Translations under genes and position numbers: made by a program
Notes under the pieces: model-generated
Database searches by the model: none
Told to the model about the DNA's origin: nothing
Seen by the model: the letters and a program-made list of their open reading frames with translations, nothing else
Source of the DNA: Saprospiraceae bacterium
Lineage (GTDB): Bacteria > Bacteroidota > Bacteroidia > Chitinophagales > Saprospiraceae
Reading direction: 5' to 3'
Assembly: GCA_020630435.1 (NCBI GenBank)
Contig: JAHDBJ010000019.1
Coordinates: 18,453 to 82,452, forward strand
DNA length: 64,000 nucleotides
In this document: positions 54,583 through 63,973 of the stretch, one piece after another
Numbering within the stretch: position 1 is the stretch's first letter
How the letters are laid out: each line of letters begins with the position of its first letter

Positions 54583-55875
54583 ATGTTTGATGCATTACAA
54601 AACAAAACGAAAAAAATATCAGTCATTGGTTTAGGATATGTAGGATTACCATTAGCACTAGAATTTGCTAAAAAATTTAGTGTTATTGGCTTTGATATTA
54701 ATGAAGACAGAGTTGCTTTAATGAAAAAAGGGATAGATCCTTCCAATGAACTTGAGGCTTCTGCTTTTAAAGATAAAGATATACAGTACACTTGTGATCC
54801 AGAAGAATTGAAAAATGCTCATTTTCATATTGTTGCTGTACCTACACCAATAGATGAACATAAAAACCCAAATCTTAGACCTATTATAAGTGCTTCAAAA
54901 ACAGTTGGAGCAATATTGAAAAAGGGAGATTATGTTATCTTTGAATCAACAGTTTATCCAGGTTGTTCAGAAGAAGATTGTCTCCCTATATTAGAGGAAT
55001 TATCAGGTTTGAAATTAGGTGAGGACTTTAAAATAGGTTATTCTCCTGAAAGAATTAATCCAGGAGATAAAGAACGTACAATAGATAAAATACTCAAAAT
55101 TGTATCAGGTAGTGATGAAAGTGCTTTAGAAGAAATCTCTAAAGTATATGGAGCAATCATATCTGCAGGGATATATAAAGCTTCTAGTATAAAAGTAGCA
55201 GAAGCTGCAAAGGTAATTGAAAATACTCAAAGAGATTTGAATATCTCGTTTATGAATGAGTTGTCAATCATTTTTGATAGAATGGGAATAGATACAAGAG
55301 AGGTTCTAGAAGCAGCAGGAACAAAATGGAATTTCCTGAAATTTTCTCCAGGACTTGTTGGAGGACATTGTATTGGTGTTGATCCATATTATTTATTACA
55401 CAAATCAAAACAACTTGGTTATGATCCCCAAGTGATTTTAAGTGGAAGGAGGATTAATGATGGTATGCCTGCATTTGTTGCGCAACGATTAGTACAAATG
55501 TTAATCAAGAAAAATAAAGTTCCTCAAAATACTAAGGTTTTGATGATGGGGATTACATTTAAAGAAAATGTATCTGATATTCGAAATTCAAAAGTAGCGG
55601 ATCTAGTTAAAGAGTTGATGCAGTATTCTATCAATGTACACATTGTAGATCCTCAAGCTTCTCCAAATGAAGTAGCTCATGAATATGGTTTAACATTAGT
55701 TGATAAAGTATCAAATGATTATGATGCAATTATCATTGCAGTTGAACATAAAGAGTATAAAACCCTTTCAATGGACTATTTTAAAACTATTACAAAAGAA
55801 GATCCAATTATTATGGATTTGAAAGGGATTTATGAAGCACCCAGCCAAAATGGATTATTATACTGGAGGTTATAA
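54583..55875 (+). CDS. UDP-N-acetyl-hexosamine 6-dehydrogenase (WbpA/TviB-like)
   Basis: 430 residues. ISVIGLGYVGLPLALEFAK (NAD loop), VAVPTPIDEHKNPNL, EAAKVIENTQRDLNISFMNE and GLVGGHCIGVDPYYL with catalytic Cys263. The GHCIGVDPYY version marks the N-acetyl-amino-sugar group, while plain UDP-glucose enzymes have GGSCFPKD. Product would be UDP-GlcNAcA or UDP-GalNAcA, feeding the WbpB/E/D-like enzymes at 57937-60644. Confidence 0.9.
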   Translation: MFDALQNKTKKISVIGLGYVGLPLALEFAKKFSVIGFDINEDRVALMKKGIDPSNELEASAFKDKDIQYTCDPEELKNAHFHIVAVPTPIDEHKNPNLRPIISASKTVGAILKKGDYVIFESTVYPGCSEEDCLPILEELSGLKLGEDFKIGYSPERINPGDKERTIDKILKIVSGSDESALEEISKVYGAIISAGIYKASSIKVAEAAKVIENTQRDLNISFMNELSIIFDRMGIDTREVLEAAGTKWNFLKFSPGLVGGHCIGVDPYYLLHKSKQLGYDPQVILSGRRINDGMPAFVAQRLVQMLIKKNKVPQNTKVLMMGITFKENVSDIRNSKVADLVKELMQYSINVHIVDPQASPNEVAHEYGLTLVDKVSNDYDAIIIAVEHKEYKTLSMDYFKTITKEDPIIMDLKGIYEAPSQNGLLYWRL

Positions 55876-55884
55876 TCCCAAATT

Positions 55885-56424
55885 ATGGAAACACTAAGAC
55901 AGGTCGTTGTTGAAAATCATTTAGATAATAAAGACGCTAAATGGTTTGCAGTTTATACAAGATATAAAAGAGAAAAGGTTGTTGAACGATTATTGAAGGA
56001 AAAAGGCATAGAAGTATATCTCCCCATTCAAAAGCAGACAAGGCGATATACTCGTAAGGTTAGGATAGTGGAATTGCCTTTGTTAAGTTGCTATATTTTT
56101 GTAAAAATTGTAAAAGCCGAATATGTAAGTGTTCTTGAAACAGAGAATGTAGTTCGGTTTATCCATTTTTCAAAAAACTTACTATCTATTCCAGAAAAAG
56201 AAATAAATCTGATGCAACGGATTGTAGGAGAAGTAGATGAATTAACTGTTTTAGATAGAATATATACAGAGGGAGATATAATAGAGGTTGTTGCTGGAAA
56301 CCTTACAGGACTAAGAGGAAAGTTAATATCCAGACAAGGGAAAAAATGCTTTTTAGTGGAGTTAAGTACTGTTGGATATTCTTTACAAATAAATATTGAA
56401 CCTCATTTATTGAGAAAAGTATAG
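55885..56424 (+). CDS. UpxY/NusG-like transcription antiterminator
   Basis: 179 residues. NGN domain at about 15-110 (AKWFAVYTRYKREKVVERLL; IEVYLPIQKQ; PLLSCYIFVKI) and a KOW domain at about 130-175 (YTEGDIIEVVAGNLTGLRGKLI). Specialised NusG paralogues of this size (UpxY in Bacteroides) let RNA polymerase read through long polysaccharide operons. Being third in the operon rather than first is slightly unusual. A 174-bp gap follows (56425-56598) with no clear promoter. Confidence 0.88.
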   Translation: METLRQVVVENHLDNKDAKWFAVYTRYKREKVVERLLKEKGIEVYLPIQKQTRRYTRKVRIVELPLLSCYIFVKIVKAEYVSVLETENVVRFIHFSKNLLSIPEKEINLMQRIVGEVDELTVLDRIYTEGDIIEVVAGNLTGLRGKLISRQGKKCFLVELSTVGYSLQINIEPHLLRKV

Positions 56425-56598
56425 AAATTGATGCTTTAGGAGTGTTAGATAATTCTATTACTGGAGTATCAAATAAATTGATGGATTTAATTTTTAAATT
56501 AATCTATCATTAAATACAAAAATATTTTAAAAGTTACTGATAGTCTTTGCGACATATCAGAGGCGAAGCCATGTTATAAATTATAAAAATACAAACGA

Positions 56599-57936
56599 AT
56601 GGAAATAGCTGTTGTTGGAACTGGTTATGTTGGTTTGGTTACAGGAACATGTTTTGCAGAAACAGGGAATAATGTAACTTGTGTAGACATTGATGAAAAG
56701 AAAGTAGAACGGATGAAGAATGGGGAAGTTCCCATATATGAACCAGGTCTTGAATTATTATTTGATAGAAATACAAAACAAGGTAGATTACATTTTACTA
56801 CAAATTTGGGTGAAGCTATTGAAAATGCTGAAATCATATTTCTTGCATTACCAACACCTCCAGGAGAAGATGGTTCTGCTGATTTATCCTATATTCTTGG
56901 TGTAGCAAAACAACTAAGTTTTTTAATTAAGGACTATAAAGTCATAGTTGATAAAAGTACTGTTCCTGTTGGTACTTCAGAATTAGTTCATGCTGCATTA
57001 GTTAAAAATCTTGATGAAAATCTTTTTGATGTAGTATCTAATCCTGAGTTTCTTAGAGAAGGAGTAGCCGTTGATGATTTTATGAAACCTGACAGGGTGG
57101 TTATTGGTTGTAGTTCTGATAAAGCTCAACGTATTATGAAACGGTTATATGAGCCTTTTGTTCGTCAAGGAAATCCAATCATTTTTATGGATGAACGTTC
57201 AGCCGAAATGACAAAATATGCAGCCAATTCCTATTTAGCAGCACGAATTTCATTTATGAATGAAATTGCAAACCTTTGTGAAAAAGTAGGAGCTAATGTA
57301 GATATGGTTAGAAAGGGAATGGGAAGTGATAATAGAATAGGAAAAAGATTTTTATTTCCAGGAGTGGGGTATGGTGGAAGTTGTTTTCCAAAAGACGTTC
57401 AAGCATTAGCTAAGACAGCAGAAGAAAACGATTATGACTTTAAGATATTGAAATCTGTTATGCAAGTTAATCGTATTCAAAAAACGGTTCTTGTACAAAA
57501 GATAAAAAGTAAATTTGGAGCAAATCTAACAGGAAAGACCTTTGGAATTTGGGGACTAGCTTTTAAACCAAATACAGATGATATTAGAGAAGCACCTTCT
57601 CTTTATATTATAGATGAATTATTAGAGGCAGGGGCAAAAATCAAAGTGTTTGATCCTGAAGCAATGAAAAATGTTGAAGCTATTTATGGTGATAAATTAC
57701 AATATGCTAATGATCAATATGAAGCAGTTATAGATGTAGATGCTTTAATTATTGTTACAGAATGGAGTGTATTTAGAACACCTAGTTTCAAAGTGGTTAG
57801 AGAACTTTTGAAAGAAGATATAATTTTTGATGGGCGAAATTTATATGATATAGAACGTATGAAAGAACAAGGAATCTATTATGAAAGTATAGGGAGAAGT
57901 ACTGTCGAAATTAACCAAGAAATCACAAATTCTTAA
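56599..57936 (+). CDS. ugd: UDP-glucose 6-dehydrogenase
   Basis: 445 residues. MEIAVVGTGYVGLVTGTCFA, ALPTPPGEDGSADLSYI, STVPVGTS, and FPGVGYGGSCFPKDVQAL with catalytic Cys262 identify UDP-glucose dehydrogenase. It makes UDP-glucuronate, used by the UDP-xylose synthase at 60648 and possibly incorporated directly. One-base gap to the next gene. Confidence 0.95.
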   Translation: MEIAVVGTGYVGLVTGTCFAETGNNVTCVDIDEKKVERMKNGEVPIYEPGLELLFDRNTKQGRLHFTTNLGEAIENAEIIFLALPTPPGEDGSADLSYILGVAKQLSFLIKDYKVIVDKSTVPVGTSELVHAALVKNLDENLFDVVSNPEFLREGVAVDDFMKPDRVVIGCSSDKAQRIMKRLYEPFVRQGNPIIFMDERSAEMTKYAANSYLAARISFMNEIANLCEKVGANVDMVRKGMGSDNRIGKRFLFPGVGYGGSCFPKDVQALAKTAEENDYDFKILKSVMQVNRIQKTVLVQKIKSKFGANLTGKTFGIWGLAFKPNTDDIREAPSLYIIDELLEAGAKIKVFDPEAMKNVEAIYGDKLQYANDQYEAVIDVDALIIVTEWSVFRTPSFKVVRELLKEDIIFDGRNLYDIERMKEQGIYYESIGRSTVEINQEITNS

Positions 57937-59079
57937 ATGCAAACAAAAGAATTGAATATACAAATGGTTGATCTTAAGAAACAATATCAAAAGATCAAAC
58001 CAGATGTTCAAAAAGAAGTACTTGAAGTATTTGAATCAATGGCATGTATTAATGGTCCAAAGGTTAAACAATTTCAAGAACATCTCCAACAATATCTTAA
58101 TGTTAAACACGTCATTCCTTGTGCAAATGGAACCGATGCCCTTCAAGTTGCATTAATGGCATTGGGCTTAAAACAAGGAGATGAAGTTATTGTCCCTTCT
58201 TTTACCTATGTGGCTACTGCTGAAGTTATAGGTTTATTAGGTCTCAAACCCATTATGGTTGATGTTGATCCAGATTCCTTTAATATCACAGCGTCTATCA
58301 TTGAAGCTGCTATAACACCAAATACAAAAGCAATTGTTCCTGTTCACCTTTTTGGACAGAGTTGTGATATGGAAGATATTATGAAGGTAGCTTCTAAGTA
58401 TGAGTTATATGTTGTTGAGGATAATGCACAAGCAATAGGAACAGATTATTTTTATAAAGATGGAACATCTAAAAAAACAGGAACAATAGGACATATTGGT
58501 TGTACTTCATTTTATCCATCTAAAAATTTAGGTTGTTATGGTGATGGTGGAGCAATGATGACCAATGATGATGATTTAGCTCAGAAATTGAGAACAGTTG
58601 CCAATCATGGTCAATCAAAAAGGTATTACCATGATAAAATTGGGGTAAATTCTCGTTTAGATGCTGTACAAGCAGCAGTACTGAATATTAAACTCAGTCA
58701 TCTAGATGAATACAATACAACAAGAAAAAAAGCAGCAGATTTTTACGATACGGTATTACAAGGACAACCATCAATAAAGATACCTACAAGGATAGAAAAT
58801 TCTACTCATGTATTTCACCAATATACATTATGTATAAAAGATGGTAAAAGAGAAGAACTACAAGAGTATTTGAGGACTAAGGGAATACCTAGTATGATAT
58901 ATTATCCAGTTCCTCTATATAAACAAAAAGCATTTAAAAAGTATATACCTGATAATTTTGAATTACCTATAACTGAAAAACTATGTAAAGAAGTCATATC
59001 TTTACCCATGCATTCTGAATTAGATGAAGAACAATTAGATTATATCTGTTCTGCTGTATTAGCCTTTTTTAATAATTAG
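57937..59079 (+). CDS. wbpE: DegT-family aminotransferase, WbpE-like
   Basis: 380 residues. IPCANGTDALQVALMAL, PVHLFGQSCDMEDIM, VEDNAQAIGTDY and the PLP lysine Lys196 in FYPSKNLGCYGDGGAM. The sequence fits the WbpE/WlbC group that aminates C3 of UDP-3-keto-GlcNAcA. The adjoining acetyltransferase and oxidoreductase complete the set for UDP-GlcNAc(3NAc)A. Confidence 0.88.
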   Translation: MQTKELNIQMVDLKKQYQKIKPDVQKEVLEVFESMACINGPKVKQFQEHLQQYLNVKHVIPCANGTDALQVALMALGLKQGDEVIVPSFTYVATAEVIGLLGLKPIMVDVDPDSFNITASIIEAAITPNTKAIVPVHLFGQSCDMEDIMKVASKYELYVVEDNAQAIGTDYFYKDGTSKKTGTIGHIGCTSFYPSKNLGCYGDGGAMMTNDDDLAQKLRTVANHGQSKRYYHDKIGVNSRLDAVQAAVLNIKLSHLDEYNTTRKKAADFYDTVLQGQPSIKIPTRIENSTHVFHQYTLCIKDGKREELQEYLRTKGIPSMIYYPVPLYKQKAFKKYIPDNFELPITEKLCKEVISLPMHSELDEEQLDYICSAVLAFFNN

Positions 59080-59082
59080 AGG

Positions 59083-59664
59083 ATGGAGAAATATTATGCA
59101 CATCCAACAGCCATAATTGATGAAGGAGCAGCTATTGGAGAAGGCACAAAAATTTGGCATTTTTGTCATTTGATGAACGAATGTAAGATAGGTAAAAACT
59201 GTAATTTAGGGCAAAATGTATTTGTAGCAAACAAAGCCATTTTAGGAAATAATGTAAAAGTTCAAAATAATGTATCTATTTATGAAGGGGTGATATGTGA
59301 TGATGATGTTTTTATAGGACCATCTGTTGTATTTACAAATGTTATCAATCCTAGAAGTGTAATCAACAGAAAAGATCAGTACCAACCAACTAAAATTAAA
59401 AAAGGAGCTAGTATTGGAGCTAATGCTACTATCATATGTGGTAATACAATTGGGCAGTATGCCTTTATAGGTGCAGGTGCAGTCATTACAAAAGAAATTA
59501 AACCATATGCTTTAGTTGTAGGAAATCCAGCAAAACAGATAGGGTGGGTTAGTGAAAGAGGACATCGTTTAGATTTTAATATAGATAGTAAAGCAGTAGA
59601 TCCTGAAAATGGGGAAGTTTATATTTTAATAGATGACTATGTCGCTAAGGCTTCATATGTTTAA
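59083..59664 (+). CDS. wbpD: UDP-amino-sugar N-acetyltransferase, WbpD-like
   Basis: 193 residues, hexapeptide beta-helix. YAHPTAIIDEGAAIGEGTKI, HFCHLMNECKIGKNC, NNVSIYEGVICDDDVFIGPS and VINRKDQYQPTKIKKGASIG are the WbpD/WlbB signature. It acetylates the 3-amino group of the sugar made by the WbpE-like enzyme, using acetyl-CoA. Neighbour order matches the wbp/wlb pathway. Confidence 0.9.
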   Translation: MEKYYAHPTAIIDEGAAIGEGTKIWHFCHLMNECKIGKNCNLGQNVFVANKAILGNNVKVQNNVSIYEGVICDDDVFIGPSVVFTNVINPRSVINRKDQYQPTKIKKGASIGANATIICGNTIGQYAFIGAGAVITKEIKPYALVVGNPAKQIGWVSERGHRLDFNIDSKAVDPENGEVYILIDDYVAKASYV

Positions 59665-59678
59665 AGAAATAGTCTCTA

Positions 59679-60644
59679 ATGCCAGATACAATAAAATTTG
59701 TAGTTCTAGGGTGTGGTAAAATTGGTCAAGAACATATAAAGGCTATTCAAGAAAATCCATTTTCAAAGTTGGTAGCAGTTTGTGATAATAAAGCAAAGTA
59801 TAGACACCCTTCAATCACACACTTTGATAGTCTTGAAAAACTTTTGCTTTCAGCCTTAGATTTTGATGTAATGTGTATCTGTACACCAAATGGATTACAC
59901 GCAAAACATTCAATAGAAGTATTAAAACATAAAAAACATATTGTCATTGAAAAGCCAATGGCATTGACAAAAAAAGAAGGAGAACAGATTGTCTTTGAAG
60001 CATTACAAAATGCTAAACACGTATTTTGTGTAATGCAAAATCGTTATACCAAAGCAATGCAATTTTTGAAAAAAGCAGTAGAAGACAATTTATTTGGGAA
60101 AGTCTATTTAGTACAGATTAATTGTTTTTGGAATCGTGATGAACGTTATTATACTTCAGAAAGTTGGCATGGAACAACAATATTAGATGGGGGTGTTTTG
60201 TACACACAATTTGCCCACTTTATTGATTTAATCCATTGGTTGTTTGGAGATATTAAAAATATACAATCTCATTTTAAAAATTATAAACATCAAACAACAA
60301 CTGATTTTATAGATACAGGGATAGTGAGTTTTGAATTTAATAGTGGAGGTTTGGGTAATATGACATTCACTACAGCTGTTGCAAGGAAGAATTTTGAAAA
60401 TATAGTCAATATCATTACAGAAAAAGGAACAGTCCAACTTAAAGGACAATACATGAATGAAATTAGTTATTGTGATATTGAGGGACTCTCAAATACATTA
60501 ATAAAAGAAGAAAACCCTAAAAACCACCAAAAAGTAATAGATAATGTTGTAGCTGTTTTACAAAACAAACAAACAATTACAACAAATGCATTAGAAGGTT
60601 TAAAGGTTGTTGAAATCATAGAAAAAATATACAGAACATCATAA
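59679..60644 (+). CDS. Gfo/Idh/MocA oxidoreductase, WbpB/WlbA-like
   Basis: 321 residues. KFVVLGCGKIGQEHIKAIQ (Rossmann loop), CICTPNGLHAKHSIEVLKH, VIEKPMAL and the later GTTILDGGVLYTQFAHFIDLIHWL. Oxidises the 3-hydroxyl of UDP-GlcNAcA to the keto substrate of the WbpE-like enzyme. Assignment to this step rests on family and gene neighbourhood. Confidence 0.85.
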   Translation: MPDTIKFVVLGCGKIGQEHIKAIQENPFSKLVAVCDNKAKYRHPSITHFDSLEKLLLSALDFDVMCICTPNGLHAKHSIEVLKHKKHIVIEKPMALTKKEGEQIVFEALQNAKHVFCVMQNRYTKAMQFLKKAVEDNLFGKVYLVQINCFWNRDERYYTSESWHGTTILDGGVLYTQFAHFIDLIHWLFGDIKNIQSHFKNYKHQTTTDFIDTGIVSFEFNSGGLGNMTFTTAVARKNFENIVNIITEKGTVQLKGQYMNEISYCDIEGLSNTLIKEENPKNHQKVIDNVVAVLQNKQTITTNALEGLKVVEIIEKIYRTS

Positions 60645-60647
60645 TTT

Positions 60648-61586
60648 ATGGAAAAAGTACTCATTACAGGCGCAGCAGGTTTTTTAGGTTCACACTTATG
60701 TGATCGTTTTTTAAAAGAAGGCTATCATGTTATTGGTATGGATAACCTAATTACTGGAAATTTAGACAATATAGAACATTTATTTGCTCTTAAAGAGTTT
60801 GAATTTTATAATCATGATGTAAGTAAGTTTGTACACGTTCCTGGAGATCTAAAATACATCTTACACTTTGCTTCTCCTGCTAGTCCTATTGATTACTTAA
60901 AAATGCCTATCCAAACCTTAAAAGTAGGTTCTCTAGGAACACATAATTTACTTGGTTTAGCCAAATCTAAAAATGCTAGAATTATTATAGCCTCTACTTC
61001 AGAAGTATATGGCGATCCTCTAGTGAATCCACAACCTGAAGAGTATTGGGGAAATGTTAATCCAATTGGTCCTAGAGGGGTATACGATGAAGCCAAGCGT
61101 TTTCAAGAAGCCATTACAATGGCATACCATAACTATCATGGATTAGAAACTCGGATTGTTCGTATTTTTAATACTTATGGTTCTAGGATGCGTGTAGATG
61201 ATGGACGGGCATTACCAGCTTTCTTTTCTCAAGCGATAAGAGGAGAGGGAATTACTGTTTTTGGTGATGGCTCTCAAACTCGTGCTTTTTGTTTCGTTGA
61301 TGATTTAGTAGAAGGAATCTATAGATTATTAATGAGTGACTATCATTTACCTGTAAATATAGGAAACCCTGATGAAGTGACGATCAAAGAAGTCGCAGAA
61401 GAAGTACTGGCATTAGTTGGAAATGAAAAAGCTCATATTGTATATAAAGATTTACCAAAAGATGATCCTAAAGTAAGGAGACCAAAAATTGATAAAGCAA
61501 AAGAAATATTAGGATGGGAGCCAACTGTTTCTAGGACAGAAGGGTTAAAAAGAACATTTGAATATTTCAAAAAAGTAGTAAAATAA
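60648..61586 (+). CDS. uxs: UDP-glucuronate decarboxylase (UDP-xylose synthase)
   Basis: 312 residues, extended [51 protein letters not shown], and [19 protein letters not shown] followed by [18 protein letters not shown] are diagnostic of the UXS group. The [10 protein letters not shown] segment gives the Tyr-x3-Lys. It converts UDP-GlcA (from ugd) to UDP-xylose. Confidence 0.93.
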   Translation: MEKVLITGAAGFLGSHLCDRFLKEGYHVIGMDNLITGNLDNIEHLFALKEFEFYNHDVSKFVHVPGDLKYILHFASPASPIDYLKMPIQTLKVGSLGTHNLLGLAKSKNARIIIASTSEVYGDPLVNPQPEEYWGNVNPIGPRGVYDEAKRFQEAITMAYHNYHGLETRIVRIFNTYGSRMRVDDGRALPAFFSQAIRGEGITVFGDGSQTRAFCFVDDLVEGIYRLLMSDYHLPVNIGNPDEVTIKEVAEEVLALVGNEKAHIVYKDLPKDDPKVRRPKIDKAKEILGWEPTVSRTEGLKRTFEYFKKVVK

Positions 61587-61588
61587 TA

Positions 61589-62044
61589 ATGACATCTTTC
61601 AAAAAAGAGTCACACCTTAGAAGTCTTTTAAAGGGGATTACTTGGAGGCTTGTAGCGACATTAGATACGTTTCTAATTGTCTATATAGTTACATGGATAA
61701 TAGATGGAGAACCTAGTATAGAGACTGGAATTAAGATTGCAGGAGTTGAATTTTTATTGAAGTTTTTGATCTATTATTTACATGAAAGGGGTTGGCAGTA
61801 TATATGGAAAGATAAAAATATCACAAGAAAAGATACTTTATATAAGACGATTTCTTGGCGATTCATTGCTACATTAACGACTTTTATAATATCAGGAACT
61901 GTATTAAACTCATTTTCAGGAGCAGCTCTTGCAATAGCAATTGTTGAAGTTTTTACAAAGTTTATTCTTTATTATGGTCATGAACGAATATGGGAATCAT
62001 TACCAAGAGGAACAATAAGAAAAACAATCAGTAATTCAGAATAA
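61589..62044 (+). CDS. DUF2061 membrane protein with two repeats
   Basis: 151 residues with four predicted membrane helices. It is an internal duplication: residues 15-70 (LKGITWRLVATLDTF ... YYLHERGW) and 85-135 (YKTISWRFIATLTTF ... YYGHERIW) line up well. DUF2061 genes often sit beside cysC in sulfate-activation clusters, as here. Function is unproven; a role linked to sulfate or PAPS is inferred from context. Confidence 0.82.
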   Translation: MTSFKKESHLRSLLKGITWRLVATLDTFLIVYIVTWIIDGEPSIETGIKIAGVEFLLKFLIYYLHERGWQYIWKDKNITRKDTLYKTISWRFIATLTTFIISGTVLNSFSGAALAIAIVEVFTKFILYYGHERIWESLPRGTIRKTISNSE

Positions 62045-62049
62045 TTAAA

Positions 62050-62649
62050 ATGAATACAAATAATATACATCCAATTTTTGATCGACTCTTACAAAGAGAA
62101 GATCGTGAGAAAAGACTGGAACAAAAAAGTAAAGTTTTATGGTTAACAGGTCTATCAGGATCAGGTAAAAGTACGATAGCTGAAGCCCTAGAACGTAAAC
62201 TTTATAATGAAGGATTTTTTGCTCAAGTATTAGATGGTGATAATATTCGTTCTGGTATTAATAACAATTTAGGGTTTAGTATTGAAGACAGGAAAGAGAA
62301 TATTCGAAGAATTGCAGAAATTTCTAAATTATATCTTAATAGTGGTGTAATAGTCATTAATTCTTTCATTAGCCCTACTATAGAAATTCGTAATTTTGCT
62401 AAATCAATTATTGGTGAAACAGATTTTATTGAAATATATATTAATACCCCACTTGAAATTTGTGAACAACGAGATGTAAAAGGACTGTATAAGAAAGCTA
62501 GAGCTGGTGAAATTAAAGGGTTTACAGGGATTGATTCTCCATATGAAGCTCCCCTTAATCCAGCTTTAGAAGTAAAAACCATTCAAATGTCTGTTGAAGA
62601 ATGTGTGGATTTTATTTATAAATATATTTATAACCATATTAATTTTTAA
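62050..62649 (+). CDS. cysC: Adenylylsulfate kinase
   Basis: 199 residues. P-loop GLSGSGKST, LDGDNIRSGINNNLGFS, REDRxENIRRxAE-type run (EDRKENIRRIAEISKLY) and FTGIDSPYEAPLNP. It phosphorylates APS to PAPS, the sulfate donor for the sulfotransferase at 9091. No ATP sulfurylase (CysD/N or Sat) is in the window, so APS must be made from elsewhere in the genome. Confidence 0.95.
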   Translation: MNTNNIHPIFDRLLQREDREKRLEQKSKVLWLTGLSGSGKSTIAEALERKLYNEGFFAQVLDGDNIRSGINNNLGFSIEDRKENIRRIAEISKLYLNSGVIVINSFISPTIEIRNFAKSIIGETDFIEIYINTPLEICEQRDVKGLYKKARAGEIKGFTGIDSPYEAPLNPALEVKTIQMSVEECVDFIYKYIYNHINF

Positions 62650-62668
62650 ACAGCTTCACAATTACAAA

Positions 62669-62690
62669 CTAATTTAAAAAATTAAATTAG
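62669..62690. terminator. AT-only hairpin after cysC
   Basis: Perfect 9-bp arms CTAATTTAA / TTAAATTAG with an AAAA loop, 20 bp after the cysC stop. No T-run follows; weak terminator or chance in AT-rich DNA. Confidence 0.3.
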
Positions 62691-62792
62691 AGTATAATTC
62701 TTTCCAAAAGCATCCTAATAGAAATAAGTACATCAAAGCAAGGTTGAAAATCTAAGCTTTTGATATAATTTAAAAAATAATATCCTAACTAT

Positions 62793-63854
62793 ATGTCCAA
62801 ATTTGTTCGAACAATATTAATTACAGGAGGAGCAGGTTTTATAGGCTCTCATGTAGTCAGACATTTTGTGAAAAAATATCCAGATTATCATATTTGTAAC
62901 TTAGATGTGTTGACGTATGCAGGTAATTTGATGAATATTAAAGACATTGAAAACAATGATAATTATACATTTATCAAAGCTGATATTACAGACTTAGAGG
63001 AGATGAGAACATTATTTAAACAATATAATTTTGATGGTGTTATTCATTTGGCAGCAGAATCTCATGTTGATAGATCAATTACAGAACCCTTATCTTTTGT
63101 AAAAACAAATGTATTAGGAACAGCAGTTTTATTACAAGTTGCTAAAGAAACATGGGGTGAGGATAAACAAGGGAAATTATTTTATCATGTGTCAACAGAT
63201 GAAGTATATGGCTCATTAGAGTTAGAACAGGGCTTTTTTTATGAAACAACGCCCTACGATCCGAAAAGCCCATATTCTGCCTCTAAAGCAAGTTCTGACC
63301 ATTTGGTAAGAGCATACAATCATACATTTAAGTTACCTGTCGTTATATCGAATTGTTCTAATAACTATGGTCCCTATCAATTTCCAGAAAAATTGATTCC
63401 TCTTTTTATTAATAATATTATAGAAAAGAAAGCATTACCTGTTTATGGTAAAGGAATTAATGTAAGGGACTGGTTATATGTTAAAGATCATGCTGTTGCT
63501 ATAGACACAATTTTTCATGAAGGAAAAGATGGAGAAACCTACAATATAGGAGGGCATAATGAATGGACAAATATTGATTTAATACGATTGTTGTGTCGAT
63601 TAATGGATGAAAAATTAGGGAGAGAAAAAGGTTCATCAGAGGCATTAATTACTTTTGTTAAAGACAGAAGTGGACATGATTTAAGGTATGCAATAGATGC
63701 TTCAAAAATAGATGATGAATTAGGATGGAAACCTTCAATTCAATTTGAAGAAGGGTTAAGTAAAACAATAGATTGGTATTTAGAAAATCAAGGATGGTTG
63801 CAAAATGTAACATCTGGTGAATACCAAAATTATTATAAAAAACAATATTCGTAA
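62793..63854 (+). CDS. rfbB: dTDP-glucose 4,6-dehydratase
   Basis: 353 residues, full length. ILITGGAGFIGSHVVRHFV, HLAAESHVDRSI, HVSTDEVYGSL (Thr-Asp-Glu), YSASKASSDHLVRAY (Tyr-x3-Lys) and NNYGPYQFPEKLIPL are diagnostic. It makes dTDP-4-keto-6-deoxyglucose for rhamnose or amino-deoxy sugars. RmlA, C and D are not in the window; they may lie to the right. Confidence 0.95.
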   Translation: MSKFVRTILITGGAGFIGSHVVRHFVKKYPDYHICNLDVLTYAGNLMNIKDIENNDNYTFIKADITDLEEMRTLFKQYNFDGVIHLAAESHVDRSITEPLSFVKTNVLGTAVLLQVAKETWGEDKQGKLFYHVSTDEVYGSLELEQGFFYETTPYDPKSPYSASKASSDHLVRAYNHTFKLPVVISNCSNNYGPYQFPEKLIPLFINNIIEKKALPVYGKGINVRDWLYVKDHAVAIDTIFHEGKDGETYNIGGHNEWTNIDLIRLLCRLMDEKLGREKGSSEALITFVKDRSGHDLRYAIDASKIDDELGWKPSIQFEEGLSKTIDWYLENQGWLQNVTSGEYQNYYKKQYS

Positions 63855-63922
63855 AATAGAGTAAACCAAATTTTAGAGTGCTGTATCAAACAATAACAGC
63901 CAAATTATAAGTTATGAAACGT

Positions 63923-63973
63923 CCATGATTAAATAATCCTTAAATACACAAGGAAATGATTATTTAATCATGG
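63923..63973. repeat. Perfect 16-bp inverted repeat near the window end
   Basis: Arms CCATGATTAAATAATC (63923-63938) and GATTATTTAATCATGG (63958-63973), with a 19-base loop that contains CCTT/AAGG. There is no T-run, so it is not a normal terminator. It may be an operator, a recombination or replication hairpin, or the end of a mobile element. Confidence 0.75.

Noticed and set aside
56530..56545. Possible -7 box near TAGTCTTTG before ugd
   Set aside because: Spacing inside the box is one base off TAnnTTTG and no -33 TTG fits.
62223..62582. Open frame of 119 codons opposite cysC
   Set aside because: Antisense shadow; cysC is unambiguous on the plus strand.
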